Of a stretch of 64,000 nt of DNA, positions 1 to 10,100 are shown one piece after another (the stretch's first letter is position 1; every line of letters begins with the position of its first letter). Location of the stretch: the NCBI RefSeq assembly GCF_024679245.1, contig NC_090174.1, forward strand, positions 43,408,188 to 43,472,187, in the 5' to 3' direction. Origin of the DNA: Pseudorasbora parva. Taxonomy: Eukaryota; Chordata; Actinopteri; Cypriniformes; Gobionidae. Made by a program: the position numbers and the translations under genes. The notes under the pieces are model-generated. The model was not told the DNA's origin. It searched no databases and was given only the letters and a program-made list of their open reading frames with translations.

Positions 1-350
1 TAACTTACATACCACAGAGACGGACGTCCTGATGTTGCCGTTTCTCCTGTTCAATTTATTTCTCCCTCAGATTTGATTCTGGATCATTATCTGTATTAGC
101 TGAGATAGATGGGTTTCTCCACGCTTGAGGACGTCACCGCTTTGCGCGCTTGTGATTCTTTAGCTCCGCCCACACGATACGCCTCTAGGCGCTCGGTTTT
201 TTCCGGAAAGACTCGGTACAGCCTATATTTCTTTTATAAATATGATAAAACTAAAGACTTTTCGGAGATATGAAGGATGCAATACTACTCTAAAGGTACT
301 CAAGATTGACATGAGATTGACTGAAACTGAGTGTTTCACCCCCCCTTTAA
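1..350 (+). mobile_element. Right end of a TTAAAGGGGGG-type non-autonomous DNA transposon
   Basis: This segment closely matches 58780-59123, the right end of the element at 55855-59123, in the same orientation. Shared stretches include the region around the words GGACGTCC, CTCCGCCCACAC and TCCGGAAAGACT. Both copies finish with TTTCACCCCCCCTTTAA. The left part of this copy lies outside the window. It has no coding capacity that I can see. Confidence 0.8.
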
Positions 351-1021
351 AAATGTCTGAATGTCACTGCATTAGTCGAATTAGTTGAATATCAAACCAA
401 GTGGCATCATTTTCTCAAAACTAACTTCTCTGAGCTGTTTATGATCTCAAGTGTTGTATTTGTAGTTCATGACATCAACTATGAACATGTTCCACTGACA
501 TCTGACAACCAGAAAGTTCCAAATATAGGGTCTTCATTTTGAACAGTAAATCTATTACAATATAATATGATATTATATTATAATATGAAACAGAACATGC
601 CACATTGTTTGATATTTAGTGATATAATTGTAATAACTGCACATAATGTAAAATTAGATTTTATTGTAATAAAATGTTCATAATGTAATACTATTTCAAA
701 ATGTAATAAAATCTTGAGCTCAAAATTTAATCATTTTTACATTATGAGATAATTATTACATTATAAACTCAACAAGTCATATTTTCATTTTTGTAATAGC
801 TTTTTAAACATGAAAAATATTAGTATTCCCTAAAGCCAGTCTTAAACCACCTGTGAAAAACAGCATTTAAATATTCATGCAATCATAATTATTATTATTT
901 GTTTATTAAACATAAAGCCTTTAAGAATATATTTTAAAAACCAAAAATCTAAGTCTTAATCTGCCTACAAAATCCACCAGTTTACTGCTACTGCTACTAT
1001 TACTACTACTACTACTACTAC

Positions 1022-1761
1022 TTAGCCTGGATGCCAGCCAAACTTAGCCCCACCCACAACATTTTTAGGTCAGGCGGTTCGGTCTGGACTTAATCCATAG
1101 AGGAGTAATTATCCCCGAACAGAAACTTCGGCCCCAATGAAATCATCAGGGCAGGCTTTAGACGATGACGGACAGATGATCAACAGTGACGTAATCATGC
1201 ACGTCATCAAAGGGGCTTGGATTATATTTGTTCGGATCCTAAACGAAGAGCTTGTTTGTATATGCATTCACCTTCACAATTTCTCTCTGAAATGATGATC
1301 ATGTTGGTAAGTACTCTGTGTATCATTAAATTCTTTAATTTTTTTACAAAACCGGCAAAGATTGTTTATTCCAGCGCGTGTGCAGACAGGGTTGCCAAGT
1401 TTTTACATCAAAACCCGCCAACTACTAGCCCAAAACAATAGCTTCTCGGGGGGGTTCTCCGGAAAAAAATTGTGTTTGGGGGGTAAAATGTGTGTAATTC
1501 AGGCAAGGTTGTCTGCTAAAATTCGCACACATGGGTCTATATATCACAAAATTGTCGCTTCAACCCGCGGACATAGAAAACAACCGGCGGGAAAAAACGC
1601 GGACATTTGACAATGCGTCGCTTCGTTGCTCTGATTGGTTGTAGGTCTATCCAATTGAGGTCTTTCCTGGTTCAGTTGAAACATGCCCCCATAATCACAG
1701 CCCAATGGAGCAGTTTCAGACTCATATTCTGACTAGAATTGAGTATGACCACGTCAGGCTA
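1022..1761 (+). mobile_element. Non-autonomous DNA transposon copy (TTAGCCTG ends)
   Basis: The ends TTAGCCTGGATG and, read from the other strand, TTAGCCTGACGTGG form short inverted repeats. The interior words CCAAACTTAGCCCC and CCCACAACATTT recur in reverse orientation in the gda intron at about 45125-46060, so this is a repeat family with two copies in the window. Two short open frames inside it resemble no protein I know and are left out. Confidence 0.6.
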
Positions 1762-2545
1762 ACTACTACTACTACTATTACTTCTACTACTACTACAATT
1801 ATTACTAATACTACTTCTATTACTATTATACTTCTACTACTACTATTACTACTAGAAATACTACTATACTATTACTACTAGAAATACTACTATACTATTA
1901 CGACTAATTCTATTACTTCTACTTCTATTACTATTACTACTGCTACTACTACTTATATTACTTCTATTTCTACTTCTACTACTACTATTACTACTGGAAC
2001 TACTACTATACATTACGACTAATTCTATTACTTCTACTTCTATTACTATTACTACTGCTACTACTACTTATATTACTTCTATTTCTACTTCTACTACTAC
2101 TACTACTATTAATATTAATATTACTACTACTACTACTATTACTATATTACTATTACTACTACTTCTTCTTCTACTACTACTACTACTACTATTACTACTA
2201 CTACTTCTATTACTACTACTACTACTATTACTACTACTACTTCTATTACTACTACTACTACTACTACTACTTCTACTTCTATTACTATTACTATTACTAT
2301 TACTACTACTACTTCTATTACTACTACTACTACTATTACTACTACTACTTCTATTACTACTACTACTACTACTACTACTTCTACTTCTATTACTATTACT
2401 ATTACTACTACTACTTCTACAACTACTACTATTATTTCTACTACTATAACTATCACAACTTCTACTTCTACTATTACTACTACTTCTATTACTATTACTA
2501 TACTACTACTATTACTATTTCTACTGTTACTATTACTTCTTCTAC
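1762..2545 (+). repeat. Large ACT/TAC trinucleotide microsatellite
   Basis: Nearly 800 bases are built from ACT, ATT and TCT triplets on the plus strand, with a smaller patch at 985-1021. It also has higher-order structure: a segment of roughly 115 bases beginning CGACTAATTCTATT near 1900 is repeated near 2016, and a second block repeats at about 2200-2420. The minus strand gives long open frames of V, I and E residues. These are low-complexity artefacts, not genes. Confidence 0.9.
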
Positions 2546-2621
2546 TACTGGTATAACATAGTTTATGAAGACACTTTCTATGTCTTTGTAAACCAAATAG
2601 CTTAAACCAACATACAATATA

Positions 2622-2622
2622 C

Positions 2623-2661
<39 letters not shown>
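2622..2661 (+). repeat. AGT trinucleotide run in the opposite orientation
   Basis: About 13 AGT units lie about 75 bases beyond the end of the ACT array. AGT is the reverse complement of ACT, so the two blocks form a potential hairpin arm. Confidence 0.9.
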
Positions 2662-2662
<1 letters not shown>

Positions 2663-3005
2663 TGTAATAGTAATAGTAGCAGTAATCTGGTGCATTTTGT
2701 AGACAGGTTAAAACTGTATTTAGATTTTTTTTGTACTATAAACGTAATTTTTAATAAAAATAATTATAATAACTGCATGCATTTTTAAATCTGTTGCATT
2801 TTAAGACTTACAATAATGAAAATATGACATGTTTGTGGTGAGTTTATAATGTAATACATTTCTCATAATGTGAAAATTGCTATTACATTACGATTTCAAC
2901 ATTTTATTACGTTTTGAGAATTATTACATTGAACATTTTATTACAATAATAGTGTAAAATTATAATTATAAAACTATAATTATGTGCAGTTATTACATTA
3001 TGAGT

Positions 3006-3494
3006 TGCTGCAAGTATCCAAAAAGTTTGCATCATTGCATTAATGGGACTCGTAAAGTCTACACAACGTATGCTGCCTTTGGGATTCAGTAGCTCGTCCT
3101 CAGTGGGTGAGTCCGCATTAGGATATGGTTTATGGAACAACAGGGTACATTCTGTTTCCAATCACAGCAACTTCAAAGCTGCGCTCGGAGATATCAAAGC
3201 AAAAACTCCTCAGATTGGAAAAAGCTTCTTTCCTGCTACCATCCTTCAGGGATTCATTTTCCAGCTATAAAAACATTTCAGACTACACTGACATTTGAAG
3301 AAAAATGATGGGGAAGTGTGAGTTTATCTCATCTATCATCTGGTCTTAGCTGGCCTCCCAGCCAGAACTATTGAAAAACAGTGCCCAGAACCCCTCTAAA
3401 ACCATCCAACAGAGCCCGATCAAGCTGGGAGACTAAACATTACGATATATTTTCAGCAGAAAAAACTTTTGGTAATCATGTTTCCATTATTCAC
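3006..3494. other. Intronic sequence of cemip2, no further exon seen
   Basis: On the minus strand this lies downstream of the last visible cemip2 exon. I looked for the next exon, which should begin by completing an arginine codon, and found none. The 84-codon and 75-codon open frames here overlap on opposite strands and resemble nothing known. Confidence 0.5.
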
Positions 3495-4062
3495 CTGTAT
3501 TTGAGATGATTGACATGGTTGCTGCCTAGAAGATCCTGGATGGTTTTCTTTGTCTCAACCAGCAGGCTCTTCACTGCAGAATCGCCGATGGCCAGGGCAA
3601 CAATGCGTCCTGTGGGCAGAGACTTCAGCAGCTCACTCAGCCTCTTACTGTCATTATGAGAATCATGCGTGTCGAAGCGGTCATTATTCAGCACCTCCGC
3701 CGTGTCCTGATCAACCACCCGCAGGTTAATTCCACGGCTGAAGTTCTTCTGGAAAGCATGGTCACCGGTAGCCAAACCTGTAGCGGGTACAGTGCGAGTA
3801 AGAAAGGTCCAAGACAGCCTCTCTGACCCATGGAGCTCCAGAGTCCCTCCACCATTCACACCCAAAAACTTGCGGCCCATCCCGGGAACTTCAGTCACGG
3901 TGGTCTCGTCCGATCGCCCAACCAGGGTGATGGTGGCCAGGGACCTATATCGGCATTTTGGAGCACCGATATGGAAAGCGCCACCATCTTCGACCAAAAT
4001 GTGGCGTGTTCGCAATGTAATGTTTTTGGAACCTTTTTTATCATCAGCAAAGACAACCGAAC
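3495..4062 (-). CDS. cemip2: cemip2 third coding exon (G8 domain and start of GG domain)
   Basis: This 568-base exon runs from acceptor TTATAG to donor ATACAG|GTGA. It encodes residues 159-346, including DDKKGSKNITLRTRHILVED, GGTLELHGSERLSW and the conserved GRIVALAIGDSAVKSLL. It ends two bases into an Arg codon, so the next exon (outside the window) must begin with one base of that codon. Confidence 0.93.
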
Positions 4063-7000
4063 CTATAATTGAATAAATCAAATCAGACTTAAAACCCTAA
4101 AAAAAGTATTGTAATTCACTTTAATTCAGAAATGCATAAAAATAAGCAGGCCGAAGTGTTCTCAAGGATAATTTCTTATTTTTAGGGTACTACACATTGA
4201 ACAAGTAATCTTACCTCCAGCCTGGATAGTGATAGAGTACAGAGTGGCAGATGAATCTAGGCGATAATGCTCACCACTGCGTACCACCACCACCTTTTTG
4301 AGGTCATGGCCTGGGTTCCAGGATCGCAGCCCGGGGTTGTGATGAGGGCAGTTTCCTTCAAAAAGATGTAGGAAGACATTTCAGAGTCTGAGTACAAAAT
4401 GACTGTCTAGATTTATAATAAAAATAATACTTTTCAAGCAACCACACATTAGCACACAGATACACAACATTTCAAAAGTTTTTATCGCAATGTCCTCATA
4501 AATATTAAGAAGCACAACTATTTTTAACATAGATAATAATGAGAACGTACCGCCAAATCATATATTAGAATGTTTTCTGAAGGATCATGTGACACGGAAG
4601 AAAGACTAGAGTAATGATACTGAAAAATTCTGCTTTGTCATGACAGGAATAAATTACATTTCAAAATATATTAAAATATAAAACTGTTATTTTCATTCAA
4701 GCCTTGGTGAGCATTAAAGGTGGGGTAAGTGTTATTTCAAAACCGTTTTAGAAAAAGGACACGGGCCGAGTGGAATAACAAACTTTTAGCCAATCAGCAG
4801 GTAAGGGGCGTGTCTACTATTGATGGTGAGAAGAGCGCTTGCTCTTGCTCTGTGCACGTCATTATTCAAAACACACGGGTCACACATGACGGACATTAGC
4901 CGAGAACTAGCCTAATATATGCTGCTTGACTATGCTTGTGTGTCATGTTCACTTGTCAGTCCATTTGCGATCGTATTGTGGCTCACTTCAGTGATGATAA
5001 AGACCCGTTCATTTCCACACCGTATGGAGCATCTAAATCTCCTCATATTTGTTTACTCTTTTCATGATCTATATAACCCTTATCCAGTCATAATTGTAAT
5101 ATGTCGTTAGCTGGACTGTCGTGTTTGTGTTCTATAGAGTTGTTCATGAGAACAGTTTGATCGCTATCTCTAATCTTGTCATAATTGTAATATGTCGTTA
5201 GCTGGACTGTCGTGTTTGTGTTCTATAGAGTTGTTCATGAGAACAGTTTGATCGCTATCTCTAATCTTGTCATAATTGTAATATGTCGTTAGCTGGACTG
5301 TGTGCTTGTGTTAGGGATGTCAACGATTAATCGATGATCGATTAATTGTCGATAAGACATTTGATCGATAAGACTTATCGATCATCGATTAAGCAGGGTC
5401 ATGCGCGTGCGTGAGGAAACGGGAGGAAAAATGATGCGAGCCTGCCCGAGTTCTATTTGGAACCATTTTACTGCTGGAGTTACACCTTCATCATGACTGC
5501 AAGCTTGCATGTGCATTCACAGCCTTTGTTTTGTGCAAATGTAAGTTGTAATATTGTGTTTATTTTGTGCAGGCCTATCTTTAGCTGATTTATCTCATAA
5601 GGATGCATTTGGTTAATAATTAACGTTAGAGGTGAGCGGTAGTAAAAGCGTGGCTGTGATCAGCTTCAGCGTGCAGCTCCAACACTAATAATGACTGATT
5701 GGGACTGTCATATTACACAACATTAATGATGAGAACACTATTGTAGCCTAATAAAACATTGTGATTGTTAATTATTTGGGTTTATTTGCCGTGTGTTTCA
5801 TTGCGTTGATCCAGGAAGAGCGCGTGCACAACATGAGTCACGCATTCTGACTCGCGCATATAACTTAGTTCACTTGTGCATTCGCATCAGATTGTGCTGA
5901 AATAATTTGTTATATTACATTTATTTTGTAACGTTATATATGTGATCAATCATATAGGATGTGTTTCTTTCAGCGAAATAAAACGCACTAACAAATGGCT
6001 TCAGTCAGTGATGGCTACCGGTTTTCATTCAGTGCTTCGGCTTTAGCGCATACTAATGCATAATAACGATGATTGGGACAGTCATATTATATAACAGAAA
6101 TGAGAACACTATTTTAATAAATGGTTGTAAAGTCATTGGGTTTAGGTGCCGTGTTCAGAGCGTTGTTCCAGGAAGAGCGCGTCTCCCATTCTGAATATGA
6201 ATATCAGCAACTCAATTCAAGTTCACTTGTCCATTCGCATCATTTTGTGAAGATATATAATTTGTAATATTTTGTTAACTTTATATAAATCTGATTAATC
6301 TCATATAGGAAGCTTTTTTTGATACATCATGATGGCGCCGCGGATGGCCACCTCGGTGTGGAGCTCCTCAGTTATTGTGTTGTTTTTCTTTGTTTGTTCT
6401 GCGCTTAGTCATTCTTTTCCGATCAGTTTTACCAAAGACGAACTACTGGACGTAGGACACACACACCAGACAACATATCTACATTTTTTGAATATTCGGA
6501 CGTTTTGCGGGACATTCTCGTTGGAGGGGCAGCTGTGTTTTTAAAACGCGCGGCCGGACGCAAACGAGGGAAGCGAGCCGGCGCGCTGGACGAACATGCC
6601 GTTTTGAGCAGCATTGCACATAGGCCTACTGCCATGCTGTCGGCTATAAGCCACTGCTGTAGACGCATATTTCAGTATTATGGTTAACGATTAATCGATT
6701 AATTGATCGTTAATTTAAACGACGATCGGTCATGGGAATTTGTGAAAATTGACATCCCTAGCTTGTGTACTATCGAGTTGTTCATGAGAACGGTTTGTGT
6801 GTGTTTTTGTGATTGCGGTAACTCTAATCTTGTCATAATTGTAATATGTTCGTTAGTTGGACTGTCTTGCTCGTGTACTATCGAATTGTTCACAAGAACG
6901 GTTTATGTTTTTGTGATAGAAAGGATGACTTTTTCATTGAATATTCGACCTGGATTAGATACACAAAGATTCTGCCATAGCCGTTGATGCCTCTGGGTTT

Positions 7001-7847
7001 ACGTATGTGTGGGGCGGCGCTATCAAAATAGGGCCGAGACCCTCTTGGGGGTAGGGGCTTGTTTGTTTTGGTGATTTTAAATACCAACAACGGTTACCAG
7101 ATAGCACTTACCCCACCATTAAAGACTTATTTAGAATTATTTTTTTTAAATCTCACAGACCCTAAACTTATGAAAGGTGGTATATTAAAAGGTTAGTTCA
7201 CCCAAAAATTTAAATTCTGTAAAATTCTGTTTACTCACAGTCAAGTTGTTCTAAACCTCTATGGATTTAATTCTTCTGCTGAACACAAAAGAAGATTATG
7301 GAAGAATATGGGCAACCAAAAAGTTGATGGGCCCTAAAACAATACTATGGAAGTCAATGGAGTCCCATTAACCAACATTCTTCAAAATATCTTATTTTGT
7401 GTTCAGAAGAAGAATGAAATCCATAGAGGTTTAGAACAATTTGACAGTGATTAATTAATTTTCATTTTTGGGTAAACCATCCCCCTAAGCATACATAAAA
7501 GGTGATCGTGTCTTACCATCCAAAACATCTTTAGAGGTAAGACTGAGGACAAGTATGAGAATCAGTAGAAAAACACAGAAGAATACGCCAACACAAATAT
7601 AAGTGTTCTTCCTCTGTTGGTTCTGGGAACGTTCCCTTTGACGCTCATCTACTGTCAGGTTAAAAACTGAAGGCCGCGCAGGAGCCGGGGCCGGGGGCTT
7701 CAGTGGGGGCGGTGGAGGAGCCTTAGCTGGGGGTGGAGAACGAACTGGAACAATCCTGCCTGGAACATATCCTGATGACCGCTGAGCATTTCCGTTGACA
7801 GGAGCCACAAAAATGGGGTGACTGCTGGGGCCATCATTAACCTGCAT
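3495..7847 (-). CDS. cemip2: Cell surface hyaluronidase CEMIP2 (TMEM2), N-terminal part
   Basis: Three coding exons (7517-7847, 4215-4355, 3495-4062) splice in phase to the first 346 residues plus two bases of codon 347. The rest of the roughly 1,400-residue family protein lies left of the window. Order of parts: a short cytosolic tail with SGYVPGRIVPVR and a long Pro-rich stretch (about 37-60), one membrane segment (about 83-104, signal-anchor type II), then extracellular sequence with the G8 domain (from about 120) and the start of a GG/ILEI-type domain (FSRGINLRVVDQD, RFDTHDSHNDSKRL). CEMIP2 is linked to breakdown of cell-surface hyaluronan, and in zebrafish to heart and vessel development. 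The start is the Met of MQVNDGPSSH. An upstream in-frame GTG (7865) is not needed. Symbol and family are by recognition. Confidence 0.93.
4215..4355 (-). CDS. cemip2: cemip2 second coding exon (start of ectodomain)
   Basis: This 141-base exon is too short to stand out as an open frame. It runs from acceptor TTTTTGAAG to donor GGAG|GTAAG and reads NCPHHNPGLRSWNPGHDLKK and onward to LYSITIQAG, the linker and first strands of the G8 domain. The phase matches both neighbouring exons (a Gly codon is split at each side). Confidence 0.92.
5087..5311 (+). repeat. Tandem repeat, unit about 89 bases
   Basis: The word TCATAATTGTAATATGTCGT starts repeating units near 5089, 5178 and 5267. Each carries TAGCTGGACTG and GAGTTGTTCATGAGAACAG. 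A further diverged unit resumes after the hAT insertion near 6831. The other copy of the host element has only one such unit, so this expansion is specific to this copy. Confidence 0.8.
5312..6760. mobile_element. Non-autonomous hAT-type transposon, 1,449 bp
   Basis: The ends are a perfect 12-base inverted repeat, TAGGGATGTCAA and TTGACATCCCTA. They are flanked by an exact 8-base target duplication, GCTTGTGT, at 5304-5311 and 6761-6768. An 8-base duplication is a hallmark of the hAT superfamily. The subterminal region is rich in ATCGATTAATCG palindromes. No transposase frame is present. It carries a LINE-like fragment (6329-6640). Confidence 0.9.
6329..6640 (+). pseudogene. LINE-type open frame fragment carried inside the hAT element
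   Basis: A 71-codon frame begins MMAPRMATSVWSSS, has a hydrophobic run (VIVLFFFVCSALS) and continues FTKDELLDVG. Partway along, the similarity moves to another frame that reads FLKRAAGRKRGKRAGAL. The pair (T/S)KDELLD followed by a GRKRGKRAG basic motif resembles the region just before the endonuclease domain in many fish LINE second open frames. The endonuclease itself is absent, so this is a broken, captured piece. The family link is from memory and moderate. Confidence 0.5.
7185..7488. mobile_element. MITE with GTTCACCCAAAAAT end
   Basis: It begins TTAAAAGGTTAGTTCACCC and ends ATTTTTGGGTAAACCATCCCCC, an inverted pair. An inner inverted pair is AACCTCTATGG near 7253 and CCATAGAGGTTTAGAAC near 7421. 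It belongs to a family seen also at 16776, 23268, 36201 and 55141. Confidence 0.7.
7517..7847 (-). CDS. cemip2: cemip2 first coding exon (cytosolic tail and membrane anchor)
   Basis: This exon encodes residues 1-110 and the first base of codon 111. Acceptor CTCGTAG precedes 22 untranslated bases (the exon begins at 7869). The donor is GGATG|GTAAGA. It holds the Pro-rich tail, a basic juxtamembrane stretch (DERQRERSQNQQRK) and a hydrophobic segment of about 22 residues. Confidence 0.92.
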
Positions 7848-7868
7848 GGTATAACTGTCTGCCACGTC

Positions 7869-9918
7869 CCTACGAGAAAAAAAGGAAAAACATCAAAGAT
7901 GCATTAGCCTGCAAATGTTTGGGGTAGGTAAGACTTTGTCATGTTTTTGAAAGGAGAAATGCTCTTATGCTCACCAAGAAATAAAGCTCTTACCCCTTTT
8001 CTGTTCTAATATATGTTGAAATGTGCTGAATTTCAGCAGCTATTACTCAAGTCTTCAGTGTCACATGATTCAATAAACATTTCTTCTTATTATTAATGTT
8101 TTAAAATTGGGCCGTTTAAATTTTGTGGAAACCGTGATACTTCGATAAACAGAGGGCTCAAAAAAACTGAATTTATATGAAATAGATAGAACATCTTTAT
8201 TGACACTTTTGATCAATTTAATGAATCCTTGCTGAATAAAACCATACAGTTCCTTCAATTGACCCCAAAAGTTGTTTTTGAATGACACTGGAAAAGAATT
8301 CTTAACTTATATCTGATACTGACAAAACTACACCACACTCGAACAGGCATTATGCATTACACTTACAGTTTTGTAGGCCAACCAAATTGGCATAAAACTG
8401 TTCCACCTTCATTTCGGTCGGGTCTCAATTTCATAGTGGCACTACAACATGCTTTGAAGAGTAAGCTTTCAGTGAGTTTTCACATTTTCAAGTTATTTAC
8501 AAAACACATGGCACCAATTACGAGAAAAAAAACTGCTCAGTCATTAAGCCTGTGGCCCCTTTATGCAACAAAACAACAGATAAAGAAATTCTCCCAATAA
8601 AGCCTGTCTCACAAATATGTGCTTACCAATACCCACCTCAGCCAAATTTCTTAATTATCATTCAAAGCGACTTTTGCTTCAAAGCTCCAAAAGAAGAGTC
8701 TAATCAATTTGGCTTCACTACCAAACAGTTGCTGATGCTTTTATAAACACAAGTTAGATTCTGCAGGGCAATAATCAACCACAACCTTTTAATCTTTTAA
8801 ATATTAAAGGAGACTAGAACAACCAATCTGGCCACAGCCGCAATTATACTATCATACTATTACACTCACCGCATCCATACTTTGTCATAAAGATTGCACT
8901 CCAGTCTTTATTTTGACATCTGCAGGCTGCAGCTCCTCAGCCACAAATGCAAAGGCACAACAATCACTATAACTGAGGAGGACATGCATGCACCACCCCC
9001 CATTTTTGGGATATAATCAATACCCAGTGCTTTAACATATCCCATCCCCCACTTTTCAAATAGTTTTTCCTCCGCTGCACAAATCAAATCAGAGGGGGAA
9101 GAGCAATGAATTTCAATAGTCTGAAGGGGTGAATGGACAATAGCAATGGACTGAAACATACAGGTTATCCCACAAGGAGGAACATTAACACAAATAAATT
9201 AATAAATAAATGAAAATAATTCAAACTTAATCAGATGATTATTTGGAAAACTGTCCACGGACACAGGAACTCAATTACCAATGTGGACTAACTTTCTACT
9301 GATGACCTACATTGCAAGGACAAATGTAAAAACAGAAGACTGGTGCATGATATAAAAAATAAATAAATAAATAAACAGCCTAAGATGGTCTCACAGCCTG
9401 GCCAAGCTAGTCTTTGGCTGGATTAGATGGACATTCAAATGGTCTCTCAGCCTGACAAGTGGTTAAACCCATCATAACAACAAATCTGACTAGGTTGGGA
9501 TATCAGTCCTGTAAAGAAGCTTGGGCAGGCTTAAGATATTTTTATTAACATATAAGACTATATAGTATTGTTTTTTTATTATTATTATTATAATTAACAT
9601 ATCTACGTTAAAATGTAACATTTTACTCGGCTTACTGAAAAAAGCATTTGTTCTGTCCATCTTTGTTTCAATAGATGCTGGTTGGCACCAAAAATGCTAC
9701 ATCGCGCCCACAATGCAACAAAGTTTACACAATGCAACAAAGTTTCACCAACTTCAGATGCATGCAAGCGTGACTTTATTTCTCCTTCTACCAAGTCATC
9801 TACCAACAGATGCCGTAAACGCACAATGCACGACCGAAAATCCACAGAAAGAGCTTGCTACAGTAGAGGTCTAAACTGGGGGTCCCTATACAATGAGACA
9901 GAGGTGAAGATCTCTTAC
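7869..9918 (-). other. cemip2 intron 1
   Basis: This 2-kb interval lies between the non-coding first exon and the first coding exon. It holds several open frames of 60-85 codons with no recognisable content. I see no repeat with clear ends and no other gene. Confidence 0.5.
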
Positions 9919-10100
9919 CTTTCGGTATCTTTTCGCTGTCACTTGCTTGACTCGTCCACTCCTTTCCCTATCAACCGTAGAGAACCACACGCAACTCAAG
10001 GGGCTATTTGACAGGGAGTTCGCACTAAATGGGTTTTAATCTTCTTTTGCATGATGTTTTCTCTCCTGGGCTGAAGTCAGCCAGCCCCGTCCCAGGCGCG
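9919..10100 (-). other. cemip2: Probable cemip2 5' UTR exon and core promoter
   Basis: On the minus strand a good donor (CCGAAAG|GTAAGAGA) ends an exon at 9919. GC-richer sequence with CpGs follows upstream, including GCGCGGCTCGCGG near 10095 and a GGGCGGGG box near 10205. No coding frame crosses the donor, as expected for a leader exon. The transcription start is not fixed by the sequence. Confidence 0.55.

Larger units (their letters stand above)
627..3005. mobile_element. 2.4-kb element with long inverted terminal repeats enclosing a microsatellite
   Basis: About 180-200 bases at 627-800 reappear as an imperfect reverse complement at 2805-3005. Shared words on matching strands include GTAATAACTGCACATAAT, TGTAATAAAATGTTCA and ATTACATTATAAACTCA. 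Inside lie a second transposon fragment (1022-1761) and an ACT-type microsatellite. The design resembles a foldback or TIR-flanked non-autonomous DNA transposon. No transposase is visible and the family is not identified. Confidence 0.6.
4714..7123. mobile_element. TTAAAGGTGGG-type DNA transposon, split by a hAT insertion
   Basis: The left end TTAAAGGTGGGGTAAGTG and the right end (CACTTACCCCACC followed by ATTAAA) are inverted repeats. A shorter copy of the same family is at 20658-21326, sharing TTTCAAAACCGTTTTAG, CCAATCAGCAGGTAAGGGGC and CATTTCCACACCGTATGGAG. This copy carries an 89-base tandem repeat and is interrupted by the hAT element at 5312-6760. It sits in the cemip2 intron. Confidence 0.8.

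Noticed and set aside
2142..2695. Minus-strand open frames of 104 and 65 codons rich in V, I and E, or T
   Set aside because: They are translations of the ACT microsatellite and have no sequence complexity beyond the triplet repeat.
3792..4076. Plus-strand frames of 94 and 80 codons
   Set aside because: They are antisense shadows of the cemip2 exon at 3495-4062.
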